A stretch of DNA of 64,000 nucleotides from Cylindrospermum stagnale PCC 7417 (GCF_000317535.1 NC_019757.1:6939561-7003560); one strand, 5' to 3'. Numbered from the stretch's first letter, positions 19,715 through 29,994 are shown. The notes: generated from the letters alone by a model not told the origin. A program made the numbers and translations.

Positions 19715-22240
19715 TTAATAAATCTTGTTTGAGACTAGTTCTCTTACCTGAGCGGCGGAATCTTGTTGCAATGCTGATGCTGCGATCGCAGTTGCTCGAG
19801 TTAAAGTCAACTGAGCGATCGCTTGTTTGAGTATAGGTATTGTTTGGGGATTCACACTCAATTCATCCAGCCCCAAACCTAGTAAAATCGGGGCGGCTGA
19901 GGGATCTGCGGCGATCTCGCCACATAATCCCACTTCAATCCCAGCTGTATGGGCAGCTCGGACGGTTCGCTGTACCATTCGCAATACTGCTGGATGTAGG
20001 GCATCAACCAAAGCTGCTACTCTTGGGTTGGTGCGATCGCCTGCCATGACATACTGGCTGAGGTCATTAGTCCCAATACTAAAGAAATCCACTTCAGCGG
20101 CTAGCTGATCGGCGATCGCTACTGCTGAGGGTACCTCTATCATCACGCCCACTTCCATAGTTTGATCGAAAGGAATACCAGCTTGGCAAAGTTCCGCCTG
20201 CACTTCACCTAGAATGGCTTTAGCTGCCCTTACCTCTGTCACCGTGGCAATCATTGGCCACATCACCTTAATTTTGTGTCCCATACTGGCCCGCAAAATT
20301 GCCCGTAACTGAGTCTTGAACAGATCCAGATGATCCAGACAGAACCGGATACCCCTCCAGCCTAAGAAAGGATTGGCTTCGAGAACCCCTATCTTCAGGT
20401 AGGGAAGTGGTTTGTCTCCGCCTACGTCCAAGGTGCGAATGATCAACGGACGGGTGTCCAGCACTTGGGCGATCGCCTGATAAATTGCCAGTTGTTCTTC
20501 TTCTCCAGGTGGACTTGTGCGGTTTAAATACAAAAACTCTGTGCGGAGTAGTCCCACACCTTCTGCACCTGCGGCTACAGCCACTTTGGCGTCGGCTATG
20601 CTGCCAATGTTAGCAAAGACCCTAATTTGCTGACCATCACTGGTAATTGCTGGCTGATCCGCCTGAATTCGGGCTGCATGTTGGGCAGTTTGCCACGCCT
20701 GTCGTTTAGCTAACAGTACATTGAGGGTATCTGCTTCTGGCTCTACCCAAGCTTTACCAGTTTCTCCATCCACGGCCATCAGAGTCCCCGAAGCCAAACC
20801 TAAGACTTGATCATCTACACCCAAGACTGTAGGAATACCTAAAGTGCGGGCGATGATGGCGCTGTGGGAAGTAGCACTACCATTGGTCAAACAAATGCCT
20901 AGCACCTTTGTGGGATCTAGTCTGGCAGTATCTGAGGGTGTTAAGTCTGCGGCTACTACAATTGCTGGTGTTGAGAGTTGCAAATTAGTCGGGGCATTTC
21001 CCATTAATAATCGCAGCACTCTTTGCCCAACATCAACAACGTCATCAACGCGCTCTTGTAAGTAAGAATCCTCAAGTATGCGGTAAAAATTAGCTACTTC
21101 ATCAACTACGGCTTGCCAAGCGGCTTCTGCATTCTGGTGTTGTTCAACAATCCGCACTTGTACTGCTTCTAGCAATACGGGGTCTTCTAAAAACAGCAGA
21201 TGGGCGTCAAAAATGGCGGCTTCGGCGTCACCAATTTGAATAGATGCTTCAAAGAGTAATGTCTGAATTTCGTGTTGGGCTGTTTGAATTGCTGTTCGTA
21301 AACGTTGCCACTCTAACTCTACGTTTTCTATGTGGTATTGCGGTATGACAATGGGAGTGGATTGATAATGGACAACGGTCGCGATCGCAATTCCTGGGGA
21401 AGCAGCAATTCCTGCAAGTTCGCCTGGTGTCGGGGGTGTAACTGGCTGTGGTACTGCTAATGGTGACTCCAAAGCGCGATCGTCTACGGTGGGGCGTAGA
21501 TGATCGCCTTCACCAAAGTTGTTGATAAATAATGCTTGCAATGCCGCCAGCGCTGTCTCTGCATCAACACCGATGGCAGTAATCACCAATTCATGCCCTT
21601 GACGCACCCCTAAAGTTGTGACGGAGTTAATACTGTCACCCCGGACAGTCAATGACTTCAGAGTTAAATTCTGCACCAGGATTTGGGATTGAAATCGGGC
21701 ACCGGTGGCGACAAACTGAGCAGCAGGCCGGGCGTGTAAACCTAGGCGATTGTTGACAGTGAGGCGAATTTCTCCCTTTGGCGATTCTGGGTTGGTTGAG
21801 AGTTCGTTGACGACGGGTTGGGGAACCACGCCTATACCCAATTGCGTTGCTTTGGCTACTAATGCCCCTCGTGCTTCCGCCATGACTTGCTGGATATTCA
21901 TCCCCGCAGCAGCAGCAACGACAGCGGCTAAAGCACCTTCTACCAGCGGTGCTTCGCACAGATATACTTTTTCTCGCTGTTCTGGGGGTAGAAACTCCAG
22001 GGCCATTTCTGCACTCATCAAAGCACTACCCAAATCCATCAACACCAAAACACCATCATCTGAAAAAATTGATGCGATCGCCTCATAAACCTGCATTGGA
22101 TCTGTACCCAATGGGTTTTCGGGATCTTCAATACCAGCTGCAACCGCCATCGGAACTTGGCCTTGAACCATCTGTGCCGCCAGTTCCCGCACACCCAGAG
22201 CTAGTTGTTTGCTGTGAGAAACAATCACAATTCCGACCAC
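19715..22240 (-). CDS. DhaM-HPr-Enzyme I fusion (PTS phosphotransferase for dihydroxyacetone kinase)
   Basis: An 841-residue phosphotransfer protein starting at GTG. Residues 1-140 are a DhaM EIIA-like domain with active H9 (IVSHSKQ) and GVLVLMDLGSALMS. Residues 156-245 are HPr with H169 (NRLGLHARPAA). Residues 275-835 are Enzyme I with H459 (GSATSHSAIIARTLGIPTV), the PEP-binding barrel (RTEFLYLNR, GGDKPLPY) and the catalytic Cys in VGLCGEIAADP. It would pass phosphate from PEP to DhaL-ADP so that DhaK can phosphorylate dihydroxyacetone. No dhaL is present in the window and the only dhaK seen (58248-59120) is broken. Confidence 0.92.
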   Translation of the reverse strand: MVGIVIVSHSKQLALGVRELAAQMVQGQVPMAVAAGIEDPENPLGTDPMQVYEAIASIFSDDGVLVLMDLGSALMSAEMALEFLPPEQREKVYLCEAPLVEGALAAVVAAAAGMNIQQVMAEARGALVAKATQLGIGVVPQPVVNELSTNPESPKGEIRLTVNNRLGLHARPAAQFVATGARFQSQILVQNLTLKSLTVRGDSINSVTTLGVRQGHELVITAIGVDAETALAALQALFINNFGEGDHLRPTVDDRALESPLAVPQPVTPPTPGELAGIAASPGIAIATVVHYQSTPIVIPQYHIENVELEWQRLRTAIQTAQHEIQTLLFEASIQIGDAEAAIFDAHLLFLEDPVLLEAVQVRIVEQHQNAEAAWQAVVDEVANFYRILEDSYLQERVDDVVDVGQRVLRLLMGNAPTNLQLSTPAIVVAADLTPSDTARLDPTKVLGICLTNGSATSHSAIIARTLGIPTVLGVDDQVLGLASGTLMAVDGETGKAWVEPEADTLNVLLAKRQAWQTAQHAARIQADQPAITSDGQQIRVFANIGSIADAKVAVAAGAEGVGLLRTEFLYLNRTSPPGEEEQLAIYQAIAQVLDTRPLIIRTLDVGGDKPLPYLKIGVLEANPFLGWRGIRFCLDHLDLFKTQLRAILRASMGHKIKVMWPMIATVTEVRAAKAILGEVQAELCQAGIPFDQTMEVGVMIEVPSAVAIADQLAAEVDFFSIGTNDLSQYVMAGDRTNPRVAALVDALHPAVLRMVQRTVRAAHTAGIEVGLCGEIAADPSAAPILLGLGLDELSVNPQTIPILKQAIAQLTLTRATAIAASALQQDSAAQVRELVSNKIY

Positions 22241-22679
22241 TGCAACACCGTTAACCTTCTTGAGAGGTTTGTGTTTAGCTTGTTACCGCTGCCATCGGCT
22301 CTACCTCACCTAATTATGCCAGATATGTCAAGATATTATCGAAATTTTTTGCTATGGGTGCGATCGCTTTTTGTCTTCGCTTTATCAGGTGCGTAGGCGT
22401 AGCTCGTTGTACATATCGCTTTATGAACCTGGATAGTATTTGTACCATCTCTCACAGTATTAATGTTAATCTTTTAGGCAATAAAATGATATTGCCAGAA
22501 AATAATAGTTAAGTTCATCTTTGGCAATTCACTTGAAAAATTGTTTAGATAATATCAATATATCCTTAGTCTAAAATTAAATCATTAAACTCGACCATTC
22601 TATCCAAACAGAAAAAATTTAGTTTAGATATATTCCCATTTTTATCAGCCATATTTATCGCATTCATTAGCAATAAAAA

Positions 22680-22805
22680 TCAATTTTCAAAAATAGTAAT
22701 TTCTGATAGTCTATTGCGGATCGCTATTTTATGGTATCCAGCGAACTGAATCTTATAAACACCATCTTGCTGGAAGCCACAGACTAAAACTTTTCCATCG
22801 CAAAT
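22680..22805 (-). other. In-frame open stretch after the stop of the vMAP/AAA gene
   Basis: Directly after the TAA of the 22806-24218 gene the same frame stays open for 41 codons with protein-like composition (CDGKVLVCGFQQDGVYKIQF). It may be the remnant of a longer C-terminus cut by a point mutation. The rest of the gap to 22241 shows nothing recognisable. Confidence 0.3.
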
Positions 22806-24218
22806 TTAGTTACGAGAATTGGGTAAATACTCCTCTCTTAAGTTGTACGCTGTAAAATACTGCCGATATAATTCGCACAAAATAGTACATTCATTACCCT
22901 CTAGCTTCACTAACCCCATACTCTCTAACTTGTAAGCTAGTAACGGTTCTAAGCTAACGCTACCCTTTGCAGTCACCACATATTTAAATGTACTCAGCAA
23001 TTCAGGATGATCACTAAGCCTCGTTAAGTGACTCCTTAAATGATCGCTATAAATTCCCGTTTGGGTAGGAGCCTCTTGCAACAACTTTTCCAGTGTTACC
23101 CCGCTCCGACACAGGTGATAAAGAGCAACACGCACTAAATAAGGATGCCCACCCACCATCCCCATCAGTTGTTTGGCTTGGCTACCATCTGTCCAATTTA
23201 ATCCATGATGCCTTGCTAAATTTTGTATCTGCTCCCAATTAAACTCTGGTAATTTAATCAGTAGCCCCACATTAAATGGGGATTGATGCATATTTAAAGG
23301 AACATAATTTTCTGTTGAGTGAACTACAACTAACCGGAGTTTTTGGAATATTTCGACATTTTTGGCTTGTTCAGACCAAAATCGCAGCAGGGGTAAAAAG
23401 TCTCTAGCGATGTGGGGATATTCAAAAACCCGATTCACTTCATTCAACGCCAAGACTAAGGGACTATCAATTTGCACTAACACATAGTCTTGAAAATATA
23501 ATGTACAGCTAACCTTGCTGCCTATATCCTGATTCCAATAATCATCAAGTAGGAGTTTGAGATTCAACTGCTGACTTACATTGGCACATAACCAGCGTAA
23601 AAACTTGTCGATGGAAGTAAACACAACTTCATCTGCTGCCTGAAAGTCTAGATTGACAATTTGGTAGCCAATGCCCACAGCGCGAACGAGAATTCTATTC
23701 AGTAGAGAGCTTTTACCCATTTGGCTAGGAGCTTTAATCCGAATCACACTCCCTGGTTTGCTGATTTCTTTATAGGCTAATTCTTCAATTGGCGATCGCG
23801 CAACATCCCCTTTGGAGAATCGCTTGATATAAAACGGGGAATTGAGCGGCACTGGCCCACCGGGAAAATCCAAATCTGTCCCCAGTATTGGATATGGGGA
23901 ATCATTCTCTATCTCCCAGCCGGGGCTGGATTTCTGCTGCCAGCAATGCTCTAGTTTACTTGTCCCTGCTTGCTGATACTCCCTGAAGACAAAATGCAGA
24001 TTTTTTTTTGTTACTTTCTTCCCTACTGCTTCTGAGAGGCATTGCCATACTTGAGTGCCAACCGCCTTGATGTAATCAGAAGTATAGGCAGAGTCTTTTG
24101 CTATCTCGCTGTAAGTCTGCCCTAACCACGACTGCCGGAATACTAAGCTCTCAATGAAATTAAGCTTTCTTGGTAACAGAACTTTATCCAAAATTTGCAG
24201 GGCTTCATCTACATGCAT
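22806..24218 (-). CDS. vMAP N-terminal HTH + AAA-like ATPase domain protein
   Basis: A 470-residue protein. Residues 1-85 form the helical vMAP-type domain (vWA-MoxR-associated protein N-terminal HTH), with LNFIESLVFRQSWLGQTYSEIA. A linker leads to the AAA-like ATPase domain: strand, PFYIKR, then the P-loop IRIKAPSQMGKSSLLNRIL near residue 165, and LNEVNRVFEYP as the Walker B-like region. The C-terminal part is helical (MVGGHPYLVRVALYHLCR). Such proteins are frequent in multicellular cyanobacteria and have been proposed as signalling or conflict ATPases; the role is unproven. No partner effector is adjacent. Confidence 0.75.
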   Translation of the reverse strand: MHVDEALQILDKVLLPRKLNFIESLVFRQSWLGQTYSEIAKDSAYTSDYIKAVGTQVWQCLSEAVGKKVTKKNLHFVFREYQQAGTSKLEHCWQQKSSPGWEIENDSPYPILGTDLDFPGGPVPLNSPFYIKRFSKGDVARSPIEELAYKEISKPGSVIRIKAPSQMGKSSLLNRILVRAVGIGYQIVNLDFQAADEVVFTSIDKFLRWLCANVSQQLNLKLLLDDYWNQDIGSKVSCTLYFQDYVLVQIDSPLVLALNEVNRVFEYPHIARDFLPLLRFWSEQAKNVEIFQKLRLVVVHSTENYVPLNMHQSPFNVGLLIKLPEFNWEQIQNLARHHGLNWTDGSQAKQLMGMVGGHPYLVRVALYHLCRSGVTLEKLLQEAPTQTGIYSDHLRSHLTRLSDHPELLSTFKYVVTAKGSVSLEPLLAYKLESMGLVKLEGNECTILCELYRQYFTAYNLREEYLPNSRN

Positions 24219-24937
24219 ATTTATAGACTTTTATCAAGTACTTTTAGTGAAGAGTTTTCTTTCTATATTGTCTCATTTTTTACATACTTTCCACACTTTT
24301 TTGGCTGATATCTTGCACCATAGATTCGTCAGCCATCTCATTTATATTTTATTTGGCGAGAGAATAAAAAGGCATAAATTAGAGTTTTGAAGAGAACGCT
24401 ATATGAAATAACTTGCTAAAAAGATCCACTACTCTCACTTACTAACTGGTAGTTACAAGGTTTGTGGAGTTAGCTATGAAATAAACAGTTTAATGATTAG
24501 TTGAGGATAAATGACTAGCATAAGCAGGATATGCTATCAAAACAGAGTTAAATAAATATTTTTAATAACAGCTTTTCGTTCTACTTGACAGTTAGTAAAT
24601 AGGTTAATTTTTAGGTGAGAAAAGTGAGAAAAGTAAGTATTCTTAAACAGGTTTTATTTAAAGCTGATAACTAGACTAAAAATAGTGTACTTTAAGCATT
24701 GATTGCTCAATAAAGTATACGAGTCGAACAACAATAACTATATCTAAAAAGCACTAGATTTTCTACGCATTATTACTTAGTCAATAATCGTTAATGTACC
24801 GTAATAGGATCTCATTTTGTACAGTGGCTCGATAGGCATTAATTGATATATTCGCCGCTCACATAGCCAAGTCTGATTATATTTGGGCATAAAATTATTT
24901 CAAAATTCCGTTTAAGTCTAAAGGAGTTAATTATATT
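24219..24937. other. Long AT-rich divergent intergenic region
   Basis: About 720 bp between the divergent AAA-like gene and the first mscS gene; both promoters should lie here. No ORF of protein-like composition, repeat or RNA gene was recognised. Confidence 0.45.
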
Positions 24938-26044
24938 GTGGACATCTTCTCTGAAGCAATTCAAGAGAATCTAACCACCCTCGCAATTATCGGTTTTTCG
25001 GCAGGGATGGTAGTTCTTTTGTTGGCATTGTTATTTATATTAGGTTTCTTTTTTAAAAAAATGAACGAATTAATCGCCCATCGCTTCTTGTCTCCTCAAG
25101 GGAGAAAAATTTATCAGGAAGTTTTTTCTCCTTACGAAAATAAGTTAGGAATAATTATTGGTTTAATATTTCTTGACCTAACTCTGCTAATTATTCCTAA
25201 ACCTGATTGGCTCAAGTTTTTAGAACTTAGTCTTGGTTTATCACTCACGATTGCAATTGGCTGGTTAGGATCTCGTCTATTTCAGAATTTTTTTGATGCT
25301 TACCTGCGAGAATCTGCCACTAGGAGAAAAATTAATGGTGAGTTATTAGTAGTAGTTAATTTTCTAGCAGATATAGTTATTTGTGTTACCGTCATCCTGA
25401 TTTTTGCTCAGACACATAAAATCAATTTATTAGGTGTAATAGCAAGTTTAGGAATTGGGGGATTAGCGGTAGCCTTTGCTGCTCAACAAACTTTACAGCA
25501 GTTATTCGGTGGAATAGTTCTTTATATCGACCGACCTTTTGTTGTTGATGACTATATCGGTTTACCAGATGGCACCTTTGGCAGAGTTGAGTCAATTGGT
25601 TTACGTTCTACTAAAATTCGTAACTCTGGCAAAGGGACATTAACTATAGTACCTAATGATTCTCTCATTCAATTAAGTATCGAAAACTTCACAGGAGCGA
25701 GAAAAGTTGTTTCTCTAATTTATTTAACCTTCACTAAAAACATTCCTGATCAACAAAAAGCTTTGATTCGTCAAGTAATTTTAGAAAGTACCAAAGATTT
25801 ATTTGGAATTGACTCTCGTAATACTGTGGTAAATTTTAAAGATATTTTTCTAAATGAAAAATCTAATGTTACCCAGGCGCAAATTAACTTTTTTATTCTC
25901 GGTTATGGCGAAATGGGAATGGATATGCGCTACCAGCTATTAGATATAGCTAAACAAAATATTACCATACAACTGAAAGAATATGGGCTTACTTTTGAGC
26001 TTGAAGAAAGACCAGTTAACATTGATGCACCCATTACTATTTAA
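24938..26044 (+). CDS. Small-conductance mechanosensitive channel (MscS family), copy 1
   Basis: A 368-residue inner-membrane channel. The GTG start is chosen because AAGGAG lies 11 bases ahead. Four or so N-terminal membrane helices precede the pore-lining TM3 with its Gly/Ala pattern (LGVIASLGIGGLAVAFAAQQTLQQLFGG). The beta domain follows (DRPFVVDDYIGLPDGTFGRVESIGLRSTKIRN, then TIVPNDSLI) and then the alpha/beta cytosolic cage. These channels release solutes on hypo-osmotic shock. It lies 9 bases ahead of a paralogue. Confidence 0.92.
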   Translation: MDIFSEAIQENLTTLAIIGFSAGMVVLLLALLFILGFFFKKMNELIAHRFLSPQGRKIYQEVFSPYENKLGIIIGLIFLDLTLLIIPKPDWLKFLELSLGLSLTIAIGWLGSRLFQNFFDAYLRESATRRKINGELLVVVNFLADIVICVTVILIFAQTHKINLLGVIASLGIGGLAVAFAAQQTLQQLFGGIVLYIDRPFVVDDYIGLPDGTFGRVESIGLRSTKIRNSGKGTLTIVPNDSLIQLSIENFTGARKVVSLIYLTFTKNIPDQQKALIRQVILESTKDLFGIDSRNTVVNFKDIFLNEKSNVTQAQINFFILGYGEMGMDMRYQLLDIAKQNITIQLKEYGLTFELEERPVNIDAPITI

Positions 26045-26053
26045 CGAACTACA

Positions 26054-27190
26054 ATGAACCTCCTGCAAATTAATATAAAAAATTGGCTCTTCGTGGATGA
26101 AGGAACACGTAAGTTTTTTATCTTACTGGGTATCAACTTCGGCTTGTTCCTTTTCTTTATTCTTCTGTCTTTGCTAATTGGGAAACAGACTCCTCGGATT
26201 TTAAGCACTATAATTAGGAGATTTTTACCCCAAACAATCTCAAAAATATACGAAAACTTAATTGTCCCCCTGGAAAAAGTACTGACAGTCACAGGTACTT
26301 TAATACTCATTACTTTGTCTTTGAATTTCATCCAACAATATGCAGGATTTTATCAATTTTTAAAGTTTTTCCTAAACTTGGCACTAATTATCAGTTTTGC
26401 CACATTAGCATCAGGCTTATTTCGACAATTGTTGCGAGTCTACGGAATTGATTTACTGCGTAAAATGGGTCTAGAAGTAGACGAATTACTGCTCGTGTTT
26501 GAAACTATTGCTAATGCTATGATTGGATTTATTGCAGCTTTGGCATTTGCTCAGAGTCAGAATATTAATTTAATTGGTTTACTCGCTGGGTTAGGAATTG
26601 GGGGTATAGCGGTTGCTTTCGCGGCTCAAAATACCTTAGAACAGCTTTTAGGAACAATTGTTTTATATCTAGATCGTCCTTTCATTCCTGGAGAATATAT
26701 TCGGGTAAATTTAAGTTCTCAAGGTATATTATTTGCCCGCGTTGAAGCCATTGGTTTACGTTCAACAAAGCTCCGAACTCCTGCTAAAAGTACCCTCGTC
26801 ATTGTTCCTAATTCAATAATGGCAAATGCAGATGTTGAAAATATTACCAGAGGTAAAAAGGTAATGGTTTTGCTTTATCTTGATTTTCCTCGAAGTTTAG
26901 ACAAATCGGAAGTAGCATTACTCGAAAAAGTTGTTAAAGAAAGTACCAGTACCTTATTTGGGATTGATCCGGACAGTACAAAAATTAACTTATATCCTCA
27001 AGAAGAACAAGCAGGAATTCGCGCTAGGGTGAGTTTCTTTATTCTGGGTTCAAATGAAAATTCGATTGACTTCCGCAAGCGGTTACTGGAATTAGCTAAT
27101 GAAGGTATCTCGAAAAAGCTAATTTTTTATGGGATAGAATTCACAATGCAAGAACCAACACTTTATGTAGATTCCAACGTAACAATTTAA
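26054..27190 (+). CDS. Small-conductance mechanosensitive channel (MscS family), copy 2
   Basis: A 378-residue paralogue of the preceding gene, with the same TM3 pattern (IGLLAGLGIGGIAVAFAAQNTLEQLLG) and beta domain (DRPFIPGEYIRV, VEAIGLRSTKLRTPAKSTLVIVPNSIM). The 9-base spacing indicates one transcript. The two proteins differ enough that the duplication is old; they may form mixed heptamers or respond at different tensions, which is inference. Confidence 0.92.
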   Translation: MNLLQINIKNWLFVDEGTRKFFILLGINFGLFLFFILLSLLIGKQTPRILSTIIRRFLPQTISKIYENLIVPLEKVLTVTGTLILITLSLNFIQQYAGFYQFLKFFLNLALIISFATLASGLFRQLLRVYGIDLLRKMGLEVDELLLVFETIANAMIGFIAALAFAQSQNINLIGLLAGLGIGGIAVAFAAQNTLEQLLGTIVLYLDRPFIPGEYIRVNLSSQGILFARVEAIGLRSTKLRTPAKSTLVIVPNSIMANADVENITRGKKVMVLLYLDFPRSLDKSEVALLEKVVKESTSTLFGIDPDSTKINLYPQEEQAGIRARVSFFILGSNENSIDFRKRLLELANEGISKKLIFYGIEFTMQEPTLYVDSNVTI

Positions 27191-27247
27191 TTACGTCTTC
27201 AAAGCGTTAGGGAGCATCTCACCTTTTGAAAAATATGCCTTTCTCTA

Positions 27248-27430
27248 TTAAGGCTTTATGTTTGCCTCCGGAACTTTTTTATGTCCGTCTACAATCCCCT
27301 CTAGTCCAGTAGCGTTGTAACGCCGAGCAATTTTACGCACCCAGTTAGCACTTAAGCCTGTAATAACAGCTACTTGCTCAACTTTCATGGGATTACCTAG
27401 TCGGCGTCGGCTCAATAGGCCAATTACCAA
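27248..27430 (-). pseudogene. Helix-turn-helix fragment of an IS630-type transposase
   Basis: Sixty codons with the N-terminal HTH pattern of IS630-family transposases (GLSANWVRKIARRYNATGLEGIVDG). The DDE part is absent and the frame ends after KVPEANIKP. It lies at the left edge of the toxin cluster. Confidence 0.6.
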
Positions 27431-27480
27431 TCATCGGGTGCATTCTTTAACATCTCGACAACGACGCTAAATAATACTAT

Positions 27481-28878
27481 CTATAGCAACTTTGTATCAC
27501 TACCCGAAGCGCGATTCGCTTCTAAAGCCGGGAGTGAAACATCACCATTATCAACATCACTGCCAAATGTACTGGGTAACTTTACCACAAACAACATCAT
27601 TCTGATTGCATAAAACAAAGATAGACTCAACCACAAGACATGGTTACTTGAAAACTTCATGGTAGCAAAATTGACAGGTACAAACCCGACTACAAGAGCG
27701 ACTAAGCTAACATTGCGGAGAATATCTCCTTGTGCTAAACCCAAGAAGTATCCTTCCAGAGAAAAACCTATTGAACTAAATACCAAGGTAAGTTGTAACC
27801 AAGGAAGAAAAGTATTTATATTTGAGGTGACTTCAGTGTGGTTAGTGAACAAGCTAAAAACAGTATCGGAAAATAGCACGCACACTCCGCCGAAAAACAG
27901 TCCTACCACGAGAGCAGCTGAGAGATTCACGATAACTACGGGCGCTAATCGTTCTGAATCTCCTTTTCCTTTAAAGTTTCCTACCAAAGTTTCTGTACCG
28001 AGTCCCAGACCCTCTACAAAATATGTATTCAAGGTAAATATCTGCCACAATAAGGCATTTTGAGCATAAATCAACGTCCCCATTTGTACTCCTTGATAGC
28101 TGAATGTTAAGGAGACAACCAGAAGAATTAAATTGCTTATAAGGATGTTTATATTGAGGGTCAAGTTAGCTTTTATAGCTGGGATGTCCCATATTTTTCC
28201 AAATAGGGTTCGTATTTCAAGCCACTGGAATTCCATGCAAAAAAATATCAATCCCACTAACAACGATAGATATTGGCTTGTGGCATAAGAAACTCCTGCC
28301 CCTACACTTTCCCATCCCAGGTGGATAATAAATAGATAGTCAAGTGCGATTTTGCCACCATTGCCAAGGACTGACAACAACACAACTAAGCCATTTTTTT
28401 CTCGCCCTAGAAACCAACCTATCATGACAAAATTGAGTAAAATTGCAGGCGCTCCCCAAATTTGGGTGTTGAAATAGGCAAGCCCTGAAGATTTTATCTC
28501 TGGGGTAACATTTAGCAGGGCAAACCCAAGTTCTCCCAAAGGGTATTGAAAGAGTATGAGGGCGACACCTAGTACTAGAGCAATTAACCCATTACGCAGT
28601 CCTACCAACAACATACCTTCTCGGTCATCTCGTCCGACTGCTTGCGCTGTAACTCCAGTAGTTCCCATTCGTAAAAAGAATAAAGCTAAATAGAGAAAGT
28701 TAAGCAAGTTTCCAGCGATGTTGACTCCAGCAAAGTGGCGGATGTCTTCAAGATGACCCAGGAAGATGACACTGGCTATATTGGCCAGTGGGACCATAAT
28801 ACTCGATAGGACGTTAGCTAGAGCTAGCTGTAAATATCGTGGTATAAAATTATATTTATCTGGAAGTATCAGGTTCAT
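27481..28878 (-). CDS. anaI: MATE-family efflux transporter of the anatoxin cluster (AnaI)
   Basis: A 465-residue protein with about 12 membrane helices and the two-fold MATE repeat (first half from LALANVLSSIMVPLANIASVIFLGHL, second from TLNINILISNLILLVVSLTFSYQG). MATE proteins export organic cations using Na+ or H+ gradients, so export of protonated anatoxin amines is a reasonable role. Known ana clusters encode a MATE protein called AnaI. It starts at ATG and ends in a polar tail. A terminator-like hairpin separates it from anaA upstream, so it may have its own promoter in the 360-bp gap. Confidence 0.88.
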   Translation of the reverse strand: MNLILPDKYNFIPRYLQLALANVLSSIMVPLANIASVIFLGHLEDIRHFAGVNIAGNLLNFLYLALFFLRMGTTGVTAQAVGRDDREGMLLVGLRNGLIALVLGVALILFQYPLGELGFALLNVTPEIKSSGLAYFNTQIWGAPAILLNFVMIGWFLGREKNGLVVLLSVLGNGGKIALDYLFIIHLGWESVGAGVSYATSQYLSLLVGLIFFCMEFQWLEIRTLFGKIWDIPAIKANLTLNINILISNLILLVVSLTFSYQGVQMGTLIYAQNALLWQIFTLNTYFVEGLGLGTETLVGNFKGKGDSERLAPVVIVNLSAALVVGLFFGGVCVLFSDTVFSLFTNHTEVTSNINTFLPWLQLTLVFSSIGFSLEGYFLGLAQGDILRNVSLVALVVGFVPVNFATMKFSSNHVLWLSLSLFYAIRMMLFVVKLPSTFGSDVDNGDVSLPALEANRASGSDTKLL

Positions 28879-28964
28879 AGATTGACGATTGAGTTACGGG
28901 GCTGAAAGGGCAACGAAAGAGGCTAAAAAGCTTGATATGTGAGGCAGGTAACATTTTGTGATTG

Positions 28965-28998
28965 AAAAAAATAGGTCTAGTCTTCTGAATCAGACCTA
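28965..28998 (-). terminator. Rho-independent terminator between anaA and anaI
   Basis: On the minus strand TAGGTCT pairs with AGACCTA across a 13-base loop and is followed by seven T residues. It lies after the anaA stop and ahead of the anaI start. The rest of the 28879-29238 gap shows no other feature. Confidence 0.55.
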
Positions 28999-29238
28999 CT
29001 TAATGATAATGTTACCCACATTTTACTAAAGCCACTTAAAATGTTTTTGCCAAGCCACGGAGTAAAAGCTGTTTTTAGCTATAGCATCATTAACTCATCC
29101 TCGTAGGTTAGCAAAGGTATTGTTTGAGACCCCGCTTATTTGCAGATAATCTGTGCCTTGTTTGTGGTTTTGAGGATTTATGTTTGCAGATCACTATATC
29201 TATTTGTCTGGGTGACAGTCGAGGGTGCCATATGGGGG

Positions 29239-29994
29239 TTATAAATAGTCTTTTAGTGTTTGAGATATTAACTGCAACAAGGGTTGTCTATTTTCATTCA
29301 GGTAGAAGTGTCCACCTGGGAACATCTCTACTGAAAATGAGGAACGGGTGTACTCACGCCAAGTAACAAGATAATCATGACTGGCTTCATTATCTTCAAG
29401 ACCACCCAAAGCAACAATGGGACAATCAAGAGGCTCCACTTGAGAATGGATATATGTTTCTACTAAAGTCAGGTCTGCTCGCAAGACAGGCAAGAACAAC
29501 TCCATGAGTTCTTTGTCTTTTAGGACTGCATCTGGTATAGCAGAGTAAATATTGGTTAATTTTTCAATAAATTCTGCATCAGGTAACAAATGAAGGGGCG
29601 GATATAATTCAAGTACGTTAGGAGCAGGGCGACCTGATACAAACAAATAAACCGGATTGACGTTTTTTTGCTGGAGTTTCCTAGCTAGTTCATAAACAAT
29701 TAGCGCTCCCATACTATGGCCAAAGAGCGCAAATGGCTTATCCAAATGTTGCAGCAAGACCTCCACTAATTTCTCTGTCAGAATTTCAAGATTTGAAATT
29801 GGTTTTTCTCCGATGCGATTTTCTCTTCCAGGCAGATCAATCGCACAAAGCTCTACATTTGACGGTAATTCTTGAGGCCAGCGACGAAAAATCGATGTTC
29901 CACCGCCTGCATAGGGTAGGCAAAATAGGCGTAAATTGGCTTGTGGATTGGACTGGGGGCATTTAATCCAGAGATTAGGTATTTCTGTTTTCAT
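29239..29994 (-). CDS. anaA: Type II thioesterase of the anatoxin cluster (AnaA)
   Basis: A 251-residue alpha/beta-hydrolase thioesterase of the kind found beside PKS/NRPS systems. The nucleophile is S94 in FGHSMGAL. LFCLPYAGGG forms the oxyanion turn; the acid is likely in GGLEDNEAS and the His in FPGGHFYL. AnaG has no thioesterase domain, so this enzyme probably releases the chain; the beta-keto acid would then decarboxylate. It may also clear misprimed carriers. It is on the opposite strand to the PKS genes. Confidence 0.9.
   Translation of the reverse strand: MKTEIPNLWIKCPQSNPQANLRLFCLPYAGGGTSIFRRWPQELPSNVELCAIDLPGRENRIGEKPISNLEILTEKLVEVLLQHLDKPFALFGHSMGALIVYELARKLQQKNVNPVYLFVSGRPAPNVLELYPPLHLLPDAEFIEKLTNIYSAIPDAVLKDKELMELFLPVLRADLTLVETYIHSQVEPLDCPIVALGGLEDNEASHDYLVTWREYTRSSFSVEMFPGGHFYLNENRQPLLQLISQTLKDYL

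Noticed and set aside
22205..22396. Plus-strand ORF over the start of the DhaM-HPr-EI gene
   Set aside because: Its first half is antisense to the DhaM start and the rest has no recognisable pattern or ribosome site.
24219..24937. Possible small RNA or tRNA in the longest gap
   Set aside because: No cloverleaf, GTTCGAxTC arm or stable long hairpin was found by eye.
27248..27430. A regulator gene for anaI
   Set aside because: The HTH matches IS630-type transposase N-termini and the protein is truncated.
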